A stretch of 7,936 nt of DNA. It comes from JALHVH01 sp964585685. GTDB lineage: Bacteria; Acidobacteriota; Aminicenantia; Aminicenantales; Saccharicenantaceae. The notes beneath the pieces were generated by a model. That model did not search any database and was not told the DNA's origin. It saw only the letters and a list, made by a program, of their open reading frames with translations. The translations under genes and the position numbers were made by a program. Numbering within the stretch: the first letter of the stretch is position 1; each line of letters opens with the position of its first letter. Of this stretch, positions 1 to 5,550 are shown in pieces. The stretch is taken from the NCBI GenBank assembly GCA_964585685.1, contig CAZPEP010000012.1, positions 1 through 7,936 on the forward strand, in the 5' to 3' direction.

Positions 1-259
1 TGGTCTCGAACAGGCCCAGGACGTGGACCTCCTCTGCCGACGAGATCTCCATGCCCGGCAGGACTGTCAGGCCCGTCCCTTCCGCGGCGCGGACCGTCGC
101 GGCGGCGTTCTCCGCGGTGTTGTGGTCGGTCACGGCGACGATGTCCAGCCCGGCTTCGAGCGCCCGCTCGACGATCCGGCGGGGATAGATCTCGAGGTCG
201 CCGCAAGGCGAGAGGCAAGAGTGGATGTGGAGGTCGGCCCGGAACCGCCTCAGGGTCAT
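1..259 (-). CDS. PHP-domain metal-dependent phosphoesterase, C-terminus cut by window edge
   Basis: The first 86 residues of a PHP-domain protein (COG0613-like predicted phosphoesterase) are present; the rest lies beyond the left edge. Visible metal-site motifs are DLHIHSCLSPCGD at residues 9-21 (His11, His13), TDHN at 44-47 (Asp45, His46) and PGMEIS at 68-73 (Glu71), followed by EEVHVLGLF. These are the ordered N-terminal motifs of PHP enzymes, which bind two or three metal ions and hydrolyse phosphoesters; the substrate is unknown here. The ATG at 259 lies 4 nt after the stop of the DRTGG gene, with no clear Shine-Dalgarno, which suggests translational coupling. PHP proteins of this type are known beside hydrogenase-related genes in anaerobes such as Thermotoga. 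The family call is firm; the role is inference. Confidence 0.9.
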   Translation of the reverse strand, partial: MTLRRFRADLHIHSCLSPCGDLEIYPRRIVERALEAGLDIVAVTDHNTAENAAATVRAAEGTGLTVLPGMEISSAEEVHVLGLFET

Positions 260-263
260 GAAA

Positions 264-605
264 TCAGTCGCCCCGGACCCCGAGCCCGTGGAGCTTCCCG
301 GCGATCTCGAACGCGGTGAGCGTCGTCCCGAGGATCGGCACCCGTTCCTTCTGCGCCCGGGCGACGGTCTCGGCGGCGGGCTCGCGGCCGTTGGCGAGAA
401 CGATCGCCGCAAGCTCCTTGAGGACGGCGACGGCGACGACGTTGGGGTGGACCTGTATGGTGACCCAAACCTGGTCCTTCCGCCCGTGGGCGATGACGTC
501 GCTCAACAGGTCGCCCGCATAGCCGCCCCCGACGGCCCGGGCCAGTTCGTCCCGACCCGAGTAGACCCTGAGGTCCAGCCGTTCGACGAGTTCCGTAAGG
601 TTCAT
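264..605 (-). CDS. DRTGG-domain-like protein, second of two in the operon
   Basis: A small soluble protein of 113 residues with no signal peptide or membrane segment. Its core (YAGDLLSDVIAHG at about 29-41, then LAAIVLANGREP and VPILGTTLTAFEIAGKL) aligns by eye with the protein encoded at 2313-2660, so the two are divergent paralogues. The pattern fits stand-alone DRTGG-domain proteins (PF07085-like), whose domain also occurs in phosphotransacetylases and CBS proteins and is thought to sense or bind a ligand. The literal D-R-T-G-G string is not present. The ATG at 605 overlaps the stop of the hydrogenase-like gene as ATGA, behind a strong GGGAGGGG ribosome-binding site. The biochemical role is unknown; a regulatory or ligand-binding part in the hydrogenase-related operon is inference. 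Confidence 0.8.
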   Translation of the reverse strand: MNLTELVERLDLRVYSGRDELARAVGGGYAGDLLSDVIAHGRKDQVWVTIQVHPNVVAVAVLKELAAIVLANGREPAAETVARAQKERVPILGTTLTAFEIAGKLHGLGVRGD

Positions 606-1876
606 CGTTTCCCCTCCCTTATGAACGGGCAGTCGGCGAGGGCCGCTTGGCCGCGGACGATGTCGTCAGCCAAGCTCCGGCAGTCCGGAGCACCGCAGGC
701 CCCGCAATCTTTGAGCGGGAGCTTCTTGAAGATCCGGGTCCGTCGCCGGGCCTTCTGGATGGCCCGGGCCGGGTCGGTGTCGAGCGGCGGCGCCTTGACC
801 GGCCTGACTGGGTGCCGGAAAGACAGGAAATCCTTGTGGTACAGCATGCTTATGTCGGAGCTGTCGACCACCGTTCGTTCCCCCAGCATGTCGACCAGCC
901 GCAGGATACGGCTCTTGGCGATGAACCGGTCCACGACGGCCAGGGGCCCGCCGACGCAGCCGTCCGGGCAGACCGTGCATTCCAGCAGGTCCACATCCTT
1001 GAGGAGGCCCATCTCGACCTGGTCCAGGACGCGGATCGTGTCTCGGACCCCCGATACGGCGACCGTCCGGTGGTTCCTGAGCCCCCGGGTCTCTCCCCCC
1101 GAAAGGGCCGTGCCCAAGCCGATCCCCGAGAAGAGGGCATCCGGGAAGAGCTGGCGGATGACCGTATCCTTCCGGCTCCGGCGCATCTCCCGGAGGACAG
1201 GCCCGTGGATGTCCCGGATGGAGACGGCGCCGTCCAGCCAGGACCGCCCCATCGTTGCGGGGTGGTTGATGGAGACCATCTTGGCCGGGCAGGGGGTGAG
1301 GTGGATGATCCCGATGTCGGCGGCGGGGATCTTCAGCAGGCGGGGGAGGTTGGCCCTCAGGATCTTGGCCGCGATCTCCCGGGGCGGTTCGATGGGAACG
1401 ATCAGGTCGCAGAGCGAGGGATAGCGACGCTGGATCAGGCGGACGACAACGGGACAGGTCGAGGCGATGAGCGGCCGGGGCGCGGGATGATCGTCGATGT
1501 ATCTGGCGATGGCGGCGTTGTTGAGTTCGCAGATCGTGCTGAGTTCGTAGACGTAGTCGAACCCGATCCGGCGCAGAGCGAAGAGGATCGCATTGGGAAG
1601 GGTCGAATTGTCGAACTGGCCGTAGAGGACCGTCGCCGGGATGGCGACCTTGTAGCGGAAGGTTTTCAGGTCCGCGAACGAGGTCGTCCGGGCCTCGATG
1701 GCGTCCCGCGGGCAGTAGCGGAAGCATTCTCCGCAGTCGATGCACAGGTCGTCGATGATGCGGGCCTTCCCGCCGGTAACGCGGATGGCCCGGGTCGGGC
1801 AGGCGATCAGGCAATGGACACAACCTATGCATTTCGCGGTGTTGATGTTCAGGGCGTGGCGGGTCGTCTCCGTCAT
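602..1876 (-). CDS. [FeFe]-hydrogenase-like Fe-S protein, probably sensory
   Basis: A 424-residue COG4624-type protein. Residues 10-56 hold two ferredoxin 4Fe-4S motifs (Cys16, 19, 22, 26 and Cys45, 48, 51, 55). Residues about 75-330 form the [FeFe]-hydrogenase large-subunit domain. Loop L1 is ASTCP (Cys141), L2 is TPCPAK (Cys196) and L3 is ECTVCPDGC (Cys303, Cys307), so all four H-cluster cysteine ligands are kept. Compared with catalytic enzymes, the first L1 cysteine (TSCCP) is Thr140, the L2 glutamate of PCxxKxxE is Ser, and the L3 methionine is Thr301. Residues 390-417 form a further FeS motif (PF04060-like: Cys391, 394, 399, 416). No PAS domain is seen. It starts with ATGA overlap on the ATPase gene and GGGAGG upstream. 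It resembles the shorter hydrogenase-like proteins encoded beside hydrogenase genes in Thermotoga and Firmicutes. Hydrogen or redox sensing is inference; weak catalysis is not excluded. Confidence 0.88.
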   Translation of the reverse strand: MTETTRHALNINTAKCIGCVHCLIACPTRAIRVTGGKARIIDDLCIDCGECFRYCPRDAIEARTTSFADLKTFRYKVAIPATVLYGQFDNSTLPNAILFALRRIGFDYVYELSTICELNNAAIARYIDDHPAPRPLIASTCPVVVRLIQRRYPSLCDLIVPIEPPREIAAKILRANLPRLLKIPAADIGIIHLTPCPAKMVSINHPATMGRSWLDGAVSIRDIHGPVLREMRRSRKDTVIRQLFPDALFSGIGLGTALSGGETRGLRNHRTVAVSGVRDTIRVLDQVEMGLLKDVDLLECTVCPDGCVGGPLAVVDRFIAKSRILRLVDMLGERTVVDSSDISMLYHKDFLSFRHPVRPVKAPPLDTDPARAIQKARRRTRIFKKLPLKDCGACGAPDCRSLADDIVRGQAALADCPFIREGKR

Positions 1877-2316
1877 GGCTCCCTCCCGTTCATGAGGATC
1901 GTCATCTCGAGCCGCGTCCCGTGCCCGACCTTGGAGGTGATCCGCAGCCGGTCGGTGTTCTTCTTGATGTTCGGGAGCCCCAGGCCGGCGCCGAATCCGA
2001 GCTCCTGCATCTCCGGCGTGGCCGTCGAATAGCCCTCAGTCATGGCCAGCGGGATGTCCGGGATCCCAGGGCCGCGGTCCTCGACGACGATCCGGACCCG
2101 GCTGGGGGTGATCGAAAGGTCCAGACGGCCCTGCCGGGCGTACATGATGACGTTCATCTCGGCCTCGTAGGAGGCGATGGCGGTGCGGCGCACGGTCTTG
2201 GGGTCGAGGCCGATCTCCTTCAGGAGCTCCTTGATTTCGCAGGACGCCTGGCCGGCCCGGGCGAAATCCCCGCCCTGGATCGTGAACACTTGGCGGAACG
2301 CGGCCCCCCCGGTCAT
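1873..2316 (-). CDS. RsbW/SpoIIAB-like HATPase-domain protein (anti-sigma-factor type)
   Basis: A 147-residue stand-alone GHKL ATPase domain. The N box is EAEMN at 51-55, the G1 box DRGPG at 80-84, and the G2 box GFGAGLGL at 107-114 followed by PNIKKNTD. There is no dimerisation/phosphoacceptor (H-box) domain, so it is not a histidine kinase but belongs with the serine kinase/anti-sigma RsbW-SpoIIAB group. In that family the ATPase binds a partner (sigma factor or STAS protein) and can phosphorylate a serine on it. The frame is open further upstream, but that stretch overlaps the previous gene and is Arg-rich shadow sequence. The ATG at 2316 is preferred because it forms an ATGA overlap with the preceding stop, has GGAAGGG upstream and begins just before the domain. 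No sigma factor or STAS partner is encoded nearby. Its target is unknown. Confidence 0.88.
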   Translation of the reverse strand: MTGGAAFRQVFTIQGGDFARAGQASCEIKELLKEIGLDPKTVRRTAIASYEAEMNVIMYARQGRLDLSITPSRVRIVVEDRGPGIPDIPLAMTEGYSTATPEMQELGFGAGLGLPNIKKNTDRLRITSKVGHGTRLEMTILMNGREP

Positions 2317-2660
2317 CTTTTCCCTTCCGCGAAACAGGAGGAGATCCTCGAGCACGCCTCGAACATGGAGAGCCCCGTCGTGATGACGGGCAGGTTGTTC
2401 GCCCGTGCCTCCTCCACGGCCTTCGCATCGGGCCTCTTCCCGTGAACGATGACGAGAGCCGCGGCGTCGAGCAGGCAGGCGGTCCGGACGGCGTGGGAAT
2501 TCGCCAGGCTCGTCAAAAGTACGGATGCGGGCTCCATGTAAGCGAGGACATCGCTCATGAGGTCCGAGGCGAAGACTTTCGTGCACTCGATCTCGAGGCC
2601 CGTTCCCGGCGTCAAGCGCTCTCCCCCGAGGAGGGACGTGATCTCGTTCAGGCTGGCCAT
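2313..2660 (-). CDS. DRTGG-domain-like protein, first gene of hydrogenase-related operon
   Basis: A 115-residue soluble protein that opens the operon. Its core (ASDLMSDVLAYM at about 34-45, then ALVIVHGKRP and LPVITTGLSMFEACSRI) resembles the product of 264-605 and fits stand-alone DRTGG-domain proteins found next to HATPase and hydrogenase-like genes. The open frame extends upstream to 2930, but that part is antisense to glnA and reads as Arg/Pro-rich shadow. The ATG at 2660 is the first reasonable start after the promoter at 2703-2731. Its leader has no obvious Shine-Dalgarno (the bases before the ATG read CGCCACCTC), so initiation may be weak, or the true start may differ slightly. Function unknown; a regulatory ligand-binding role is inference. 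Confidence 0.8.
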   Translation of the reverse strand: MASLNEITSLLGGERLTPGTGLEIECTKVFASDLMSDVLAYMEPASVLLTSLANSHAVRTACLLDAAALVIVHGKRPDAKAVEEARANNLPVITTGLSMFEACSRISSCFAEGKR

Positions 2661-2702
2661 GAGGTGGCGATAAGGGGAAGTCCGGTCCCCCGTTGCGCCG
2701 CT

Positions 2703-2731
2703 ATTATAGTTCCGCGTCAGAGGATGGGCAA
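2703..2731 (-). promoter_or_regulatory. Sigma70-type promoter of the hydrogenase-related operon
   Basis: On the minus strand, TTGCCC (2731-2726) and a perfect TATAAT (2708-2703) are separated by 17 bp. The -35 box overlaps the final codons and stop of glnA; the -10 lies in the short gap. Predicted transcription starts near 2696, giving a leader of about 36 nt. This allows the operon to be expressed independently of glnA read-through. No terminator with a U-run is seen between glnA and the operon. Confidence 0.65.
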
Positions 2732-4123
2732 GTATTTTCTGATCTCGTAGTCGCTGACCCGCTTGTCGAAATCGCCGGAGACGTGGTTTTCGTACTCTTC
2801 GATCTCGCGGCGCTTGTTGGCAAGGAACATTTCGAAGATGTGCCCGCCGAGGGCCTCTTTCATGAGGTCGCTCTTCTCCATGATCCGGACGGCTTCCTGG
2901 AGGTTGCGGGGGAGGGTCCGTATCCCGCACTTCTTCTGGCGCGAGTTGCTCATCTCGTAAATGTTCTCCTCGACGGCGTCCGGCAGGTCATAGTTCCCGC
3001 CGATCCCTGCCAGCCCCGCCGTCAGGCAGACGGCCAGCGAGAGGTAGATGTTGCATCCGGGGTCCGGGCACCGAAGCTCGATGCGCGTGGCGTGCTCTTT
3101 TCCGGGCTGGTACTCCGGGACGCGGATATAGGCCGAGCGGTTCTTCTGGCCCCAGGCGATGTAGACGGGGGCCTCGTAGCCCTCGATGAGCCGCTTATAG
3201 GAGTTCATCCATTGGCTGAAGACAGCCGATGTCTCCCGGGCATGGGCGAGGAGGCCGGCGACGTAGCGGACGGCGGTCTCGGACAGGTGAATGGGGCTGT
3301 TCGGGTCGAAGAAGACGTTCTTCCCGCCCTTCCAGAGCGATTGGTGGACGTGCATGCCGCTCCCATTTTGGCCGTTGATCGGCTTGGGCATGAACGTCGC
3401 GTAAAGGCCGTGCATCCGGGCCACCTTCTTGACCATATAGCGGAAGAGCATGGCCTCGTCGGTGATCTCTAGGGCGCTCGCGTACTTCAGGTCAATCTCG
3501 TGCTGGCCGTTGGCGGCCTCGTGGTGGTCGTACTCGGACTCGATGCCCATCTTCTTCAGGAGGAGCTGGATCTCCTTGCGGACCTCGCCGTGGCGGCCGG
3601 CGAAGAAATATCCCCCCTCATCGATCGGGACGGCGGTCCGGTCGTCCGGGAAGATGAAGAACTCGAGCTCCGGCCCGCACTTGAAATCGTCGAAGCCGTA
3701 CTCGTCCCGGCTCTTCGCGAGGGCGCGCTTCAGCCGGGACCTTGAGTCGCCCTCGTAGGGTTCGCCCTCGGGGGTCAGGATGTCCCCGAAGAGGACCGCC
3801 TCCCGCCACCGGACCTGACCCTCGAAGCCCTTGTACTCCCATGGCAGGAGGCGGAACGTCTTTGGGTCGGGCTTGATAACGAGATCGCTCTCCTCGATGC
3901 GGACGAATCCCTCGACCGACGACCCGTCGAACCCCTTGCCTTCCTTGAAGGCCCGGCGGAGCTCCGAGCTCGGGAACGAAAAGTCCATCGGGCGGCCAAG
4001 GATGTCCGGGAACATGACCCGGACGAATTCGATCCCGTTCTCAGGGGCCAGTACGATATCCAGGACCTCCTTTTCCGTAGTGCAGCCGAAGGCCTTGATT
4101 CCTGCTTTTTCCGTTTCTGGCAT
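2717..4123 (-). CDS. glnA: Glutamine synthetase, type I (alpha-like)
   Basis: A 468-residue glutamine synthetase making glutamine from glutamate, ammonia and ATP in the cytoplasm; the family forms a dodecamer. Motifs in order: FDGSSVEGFVRIEESD at 65-80, metal ligands in GPELEFF (Glu152, Glu154), HHEAANGQHEID at 200-211, NGSGMHVHQS at 253-262, NSYKRL at 308-312 region, EAPVYIAWGQKNRS at 317-330 and RIELRCPDP at 347-355. The GFVRIEESD segment is the GSI-alpha signature; Arg75 matches Bacillus subtilis Arg62, linked there to glutamine feedback control. The adenylylation motif NLYDLP of GSI-beta reads NIYEMS, so adenylylation is unlikely. The N-terminus is somewhat longer than in B. subtilis. The ATG at 4123 has GGAGG 6 nt upstream; the further upstream frame reaches into AT-rich promoter DNA and is rejected. 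Divergent from an Lrp/AsnC regulator that may control it. Confidence 0.97.
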   Translation of the reverse strand: MPETEKAGIKAFGCTTEKEVLDIVLAPENGIEFVRVMFPDILGRPMDFSFPSSELRRAFKEGKGFDGSSVEGFVRIEESDLVIKPDPKTFRLLPWEYKGFEGQVRWREAVLFGDILTPEGEPYEGDSRSRLKRALAKSRDEYGFDDFKCGPELEFFIFPDDRTAVPIDEGGYFFAGRHGEVRKEIQLLLKKMGIESEYDHHEAANGQHEIDLKYASALEITDEAMLFRYMVKKVARMHGLYATFMPKPINGQNGSGMHVHQSLWKGGKNVFFDPNSPIHLSETAVRYVAGLLAHARETSAVFSQWMNSYKRLIEGYEAPVYIAWGQKNRSAYIRVPEYQPGKEHATRIELRCPDPGCNIYLSLAVCLTAGLAGIGGNYDLPDAVEENIYEMSNSRQKKCGIRTLPRNLQEAVRIMEKSDLMKEALGGHIFEMFLANKRREIEEYENHVSGDFDKRVSDYEIRKYLPIL

Positions 4124-4129
4124 TTTTAT

Positions 4130-4135
4130 CCTCCG
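4130..4135 (-). promoter_or_regulatory. Ribosome-binding site of glnA
   Basis: CGGAGG on the minus strand, 6 nt before the ATG at 4123. It decides for this start over the in-frame ATG at 4189, which has no Shine-Dalgarno and lies upstream of the predicted transcription start. Confidence 0.8.
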
Positions 4136-4151
4136 TTCGAAATATACTAAA

Positions 4152-4175
4152 TATTGCTTATTATTATATGCAATA
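4152..4175. promoter_or_regulatory. Inverted repeat over the glnA -10 box, candidate operator
   Basis: TATTGC (4152-4157) and GCAATA (4170-4175) are a perfect 6-bp inverted repeat with a 12-bp AT-only centre that contains the glnA -10 box. A further GCAAT at 4210-4214 sits beside the -35 box of the divergent regulator, exactly 40 bp from the GCAAT at 4170. The dyad with an AT-rich centre suits an Lrp/AsnC-type site, and the regulator encoded at 4272-4715 is the obvious candidate to bind it. Binding and ligand are inference. Confidence 0.5.
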
Positions 4176-4189
4176 GGCGCATTTGTCAA
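4163..4189 (-). promoter_or_regulatory. glnA promoter
   Basis: Minus strand: consensus TTGACA (4189-4184) and consensus TATAAT (4168-4163) with a 15-bp spacer, shorter than the optimal 17. Predicted transcription start near 4156, giving a leader of about 33 nt. The -10 box lies inside the inverted repeat 4152-4175, so a bound protein would block the promoter. Confidence 0.65.
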
Positions 4190-4213
4190 TAATTATTAAT
4201 AAATTAGTTGCAA

Positions 4214-4240
4214 TTGACACTAAGTAAATAATAATATCAA
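4214..4240 (+). promoter_or_regulatory. Promoter of the Lrp/AsnC-family gene
   Basis: Plus strand: consensus TTGACA at 4214-4219, back to back with the glnA -35 box. The -10 box is less clear; TATCAA at 4235-4240 (15-bp spacer) is the best reading among several AT-rich options. The GCAAT at 4210-4214 overlaps the -35 box, which would permit autoregulation. Confidence 0.5.
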
Positions 4241-4271
4241 AAAGGGGAATGTCCCTGAAAGGAGCCCAGCC

Positions 4272-4715
4272 ATGATTGACGAGCTCGACAGGAAGATCGT
4301 GCGCTCGATGAATCGGAACGCCCGAAAGAGCTTCCGGGAGATTGCCAAGGACGTCGGGAGCTCGGCCACGGCGGTCATCAACGCCGTCAAGAAGCTCGAG
4401 GCTGCCGGGGCCGTCAAGGGTTACGTTCCGGTCGTCGATCCCGGTTATTTCGGGCTCAACCTGGTGGCGATCATCGCCGTCCGCATCTCCCAAGGAAAGC
4501 TCCTTGAGACTCAGCAGAAGATCGCCGAGGACCCCCACGTTACGGCCGTTTACGACGTCACGGGGGAGTGGGACTCGTTCCTCATCGGCTATTTCACCGA
4601 CCGCGAGGACCTCAGCGGGTTCATCAAGAAGGTCACCTCGCTCCGCCACGTGGACCGAACCGTTACTCACCTCGTTCTCAACGTCGTCAAGGAAGAGAAG
4701 CGCCTGCCCGTCTGA
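4272..4715 (+). CDS. Lrp/AsnC-family transcriptional regulator
   Basis: A 147-residue, full-length Lrp/AsnC regulator. Residues 1-50 form the N-terminal helix-turn-helix (IDELDRKIVRSMNRNARKS, then EIAKDVGSSATAVINAVKKLEAAGAVKGY). Residues about 62-140 form the RAM effector-binding domain, with the conserved ligand loop VTGEWD at 96-101. Members form dimers to octamers that wrap DNA and respond to amino acids. The ATG is preceded by AAAGGAG with 7 nt spacing. It is divergent from glnA, and a plausible operator lies in the shared promoter region, so control of glutamine synthesis and of itself is likely but inferred. Lrp-type control of glnA is known in archaea such as Sulfolobus. The effector amino acid cannot be read from the sequence. 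Confidence 0.93.
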   Translation: MIDELDRKIVRSMNRNARKSFREIAKDVGSSATAVINAVKKLEAAGAVKGYVPVVDPGYFGLNLVAIIAVRISQGKLLETQQKIAEDPHVTAVYDVTGEWDSFLIGYFTDREDLSGFIKKVTSLRHVDRTVTHLVLNVVKEEKRLPV

Positions 4716-4735
4716 TCGCCCGCGGGATTTGTTCC

Positions 4736-4763
4736 TTGACAGAATCGGCGGTTGTGCCATAAT
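4736..4763 (+). promoter_or_regulatory. Promoter of the speD operon
   Basis: Consensus TTGACA (4736-4741) and CATAAT (4758-4763) with a 16-bp spacer, placed between the regulator stop (4715) and speD. Predicted start near 4770, giving a leader of about 23 nt that carries the GGAGG at 4783-4787. speD is therefore probably not dependent on the upstream regulator transcript. Confidence 0.65.
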
Positions 4764-4792
4764 CATTTTCGATCCCGTTCTTGGAGGAAAAC

Positions 4793-5242
4793 ATGACCAA
4801 GATGATCCATGCGTCGATCGGTCATCACTATATCGTCGAAGCCTCCGGCTGTGACCCCAACGTCATCGGCAGCGTCGAGAAGGTCCAACAGATCCTGGTC
4901 AAGGCCGCCGAGATCGCCGGCGCCCACGTCTGGTCCATCTCCTTCAATCGCTTCCCGCCCAATGGCGTCAGCGGCGTCGTTGTCATCTCCGAATCCCACA
5001 TTTCCACCCACACCTGGCCCGAAGTCGGCTACGGCGCGCTCGACATCTACACCTGCGGGAACAACATTGACCCGGAAAAGGCCGTCATCTTCGCCGTCGA
5101 GGCCTTCGGCGCCTCAACGTCCCACATCACGGAGATCACGCGCGGGATTGACGAGGGGGACTCCATCTTCTACCACAGCTTCGTGACCTGGGAAGAGTAT
5201 ATTAAGAAGGAAGGCATGAAGAAGGAGGAACCCAAAGCGTGA
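4793..5242 (+). CDS. speD: S-adenosylmethionine decarboxylase proenzyme, prokaryotic class
   Basis: A 149-residue pyruvoyl enzyme that decarboxylates S-adenosylmethionine, supplying the aminopropyl donor for spermidine and related polyamines. The self-cleavage site is SESHISTHTWPE at 66-77: cleavage between Glu67 and Ser68 gives a short beta chain and an alpha chain whose Ser68 becomes the pyruvoyl group. His73 and Cys88 (in DIYTCGN) match the processing and catalytic residues of the Thermotoga enzyme. The C-terminal tail (EEYIKKEGMKKEEPKA) is Lys/Glu-rich and slightly longer than in typical members of about 120-140 residues. The ATG at 4793 with GGAGG 5 nt upstream is chosen over the in-frame TTG at 4781. 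No aminopropyltransferase gene is in the window. Its stop overlaps the next gene by 4 nt. Confidence 0.96.
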   Translation: MTKMIHASIGHHYIVEASGCDPNVIGSVEKVQQILVKAAEIAGAHVWSISFNRFPPNGVSGVVVISESHISTHTWPEVGYGALDIYTCGNNIDPEKAVIFAVEAFGASTSHITEITRGIDEGDSIFYHSFVTWEEYIKKEGMKKEEPKA

Positions 5243-5544
5243 TCGCCGAATTCAGCGTCGTTCCCGTCGGCGGAGGGGAAGAGCTGGCCGGGCCCGTCGC
5301 TGCGGTCGTCGACATCATCGACAGAAGCGGTCTGCCCTACCAGCTGACGGCTATGGGAACCCTCATCGAAGGGGAGTGGGACGCCGTCCTCGGGCTGATC
5401 AAGGAGTGCCATCTCAGGATGCGCCGGGATTTCCCGCGCGTCCTAACCCGCGTCTCCATCGACGACAGGGAAGGGGCGGAGGGCCGGATAGCCGGAAAGG
5501 TCAGTGACGTCGAGGCGGCCCTTGGCAGGACCGTTAGGAAATAG
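5239..5544 (+). CDS. MTH1187/YkoF-family thiamine-binding protein (UPF0045)
   Basis: A 101-residue single-domain protein of the Thiamine_BP family (PF01910, formerly DUF77). Typical signatures are the beta strand AEFSVVPVGGGEEL at 3-16, SGLPYQLTAMGTLIEG at 30-45 and the RVSIDDR strand at 71-77, then a final helix with GKVSDVEAALG. Members have a ferredoxin-like fold, pair up, and bind thiamine or related pyrimidines in the cytoplasm; the physiological role in most bacteria is unclear. The start is a GTG at 5239 in a GTGA overlap with the speD stop, with GGAGG at 5224-5228 inside the speD coding region, so the two genes are co-translated. The pairing with speD suggests shared regulation; a functional link to polyamines is not established. 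Confidence 0.9.
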   Translation: MIAEFSVVPVGGGEELAGPVAAVVDIIDRSGLPYQLTAMGTLIEGEWDAVLGLIKECHLRMRRDFPRVLTRVSIDDREGAEGRIAGKVSDVEAALGRTVRK

Positions 5545-5550
5545 CCTGGA

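Noticed and set aside
225..2032. Long plus-strand frames (225-1424 and 647-2032) opposite the hydrogenase-like gene
   Set aside because: No family motif, Arg/Ser/Pro- or Gly/Asp-rich shadow composition, while the minus strand encodes clear Fe-S motifs.
2666..2684. GGGGA ... TCCCC hairpin between glnA and the operon as the glnA terminator
   Set aside because: The stem is only 5 bp and no U-run follows.
2317..2930. Upstream extensions of the ATPase frame (to 2586) and the first DRTGG frame (to 2930)
   Set aside because: The extra parts overlap other genes, are Arg/Pro-rich and lie outside the domains; internal ATGs at 2316 and 2660 fit the overlaps and the promoter.
4184..4219. Inverted repeat TGTCAAT ... 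ATTGACA as an operator
   Set aside because: The arms are simply the back-to-back TTGACA -35 boxes of the two divergent promoters, so a separate operator is not needed to explain them.
4242..4257. Small hairpin AGGGG-AATG-TCCCT before the Lrp ribosome-binding site
   Set aside because: Five pairs with a wobble; too weak to claim a regulatory RNA.
4719..4726. CCCGCGGG palindrome after the Lrp gene as a terminator
   Set aside because: It has no loop and no U-run, and is unremarkable in GC-rich DNA.
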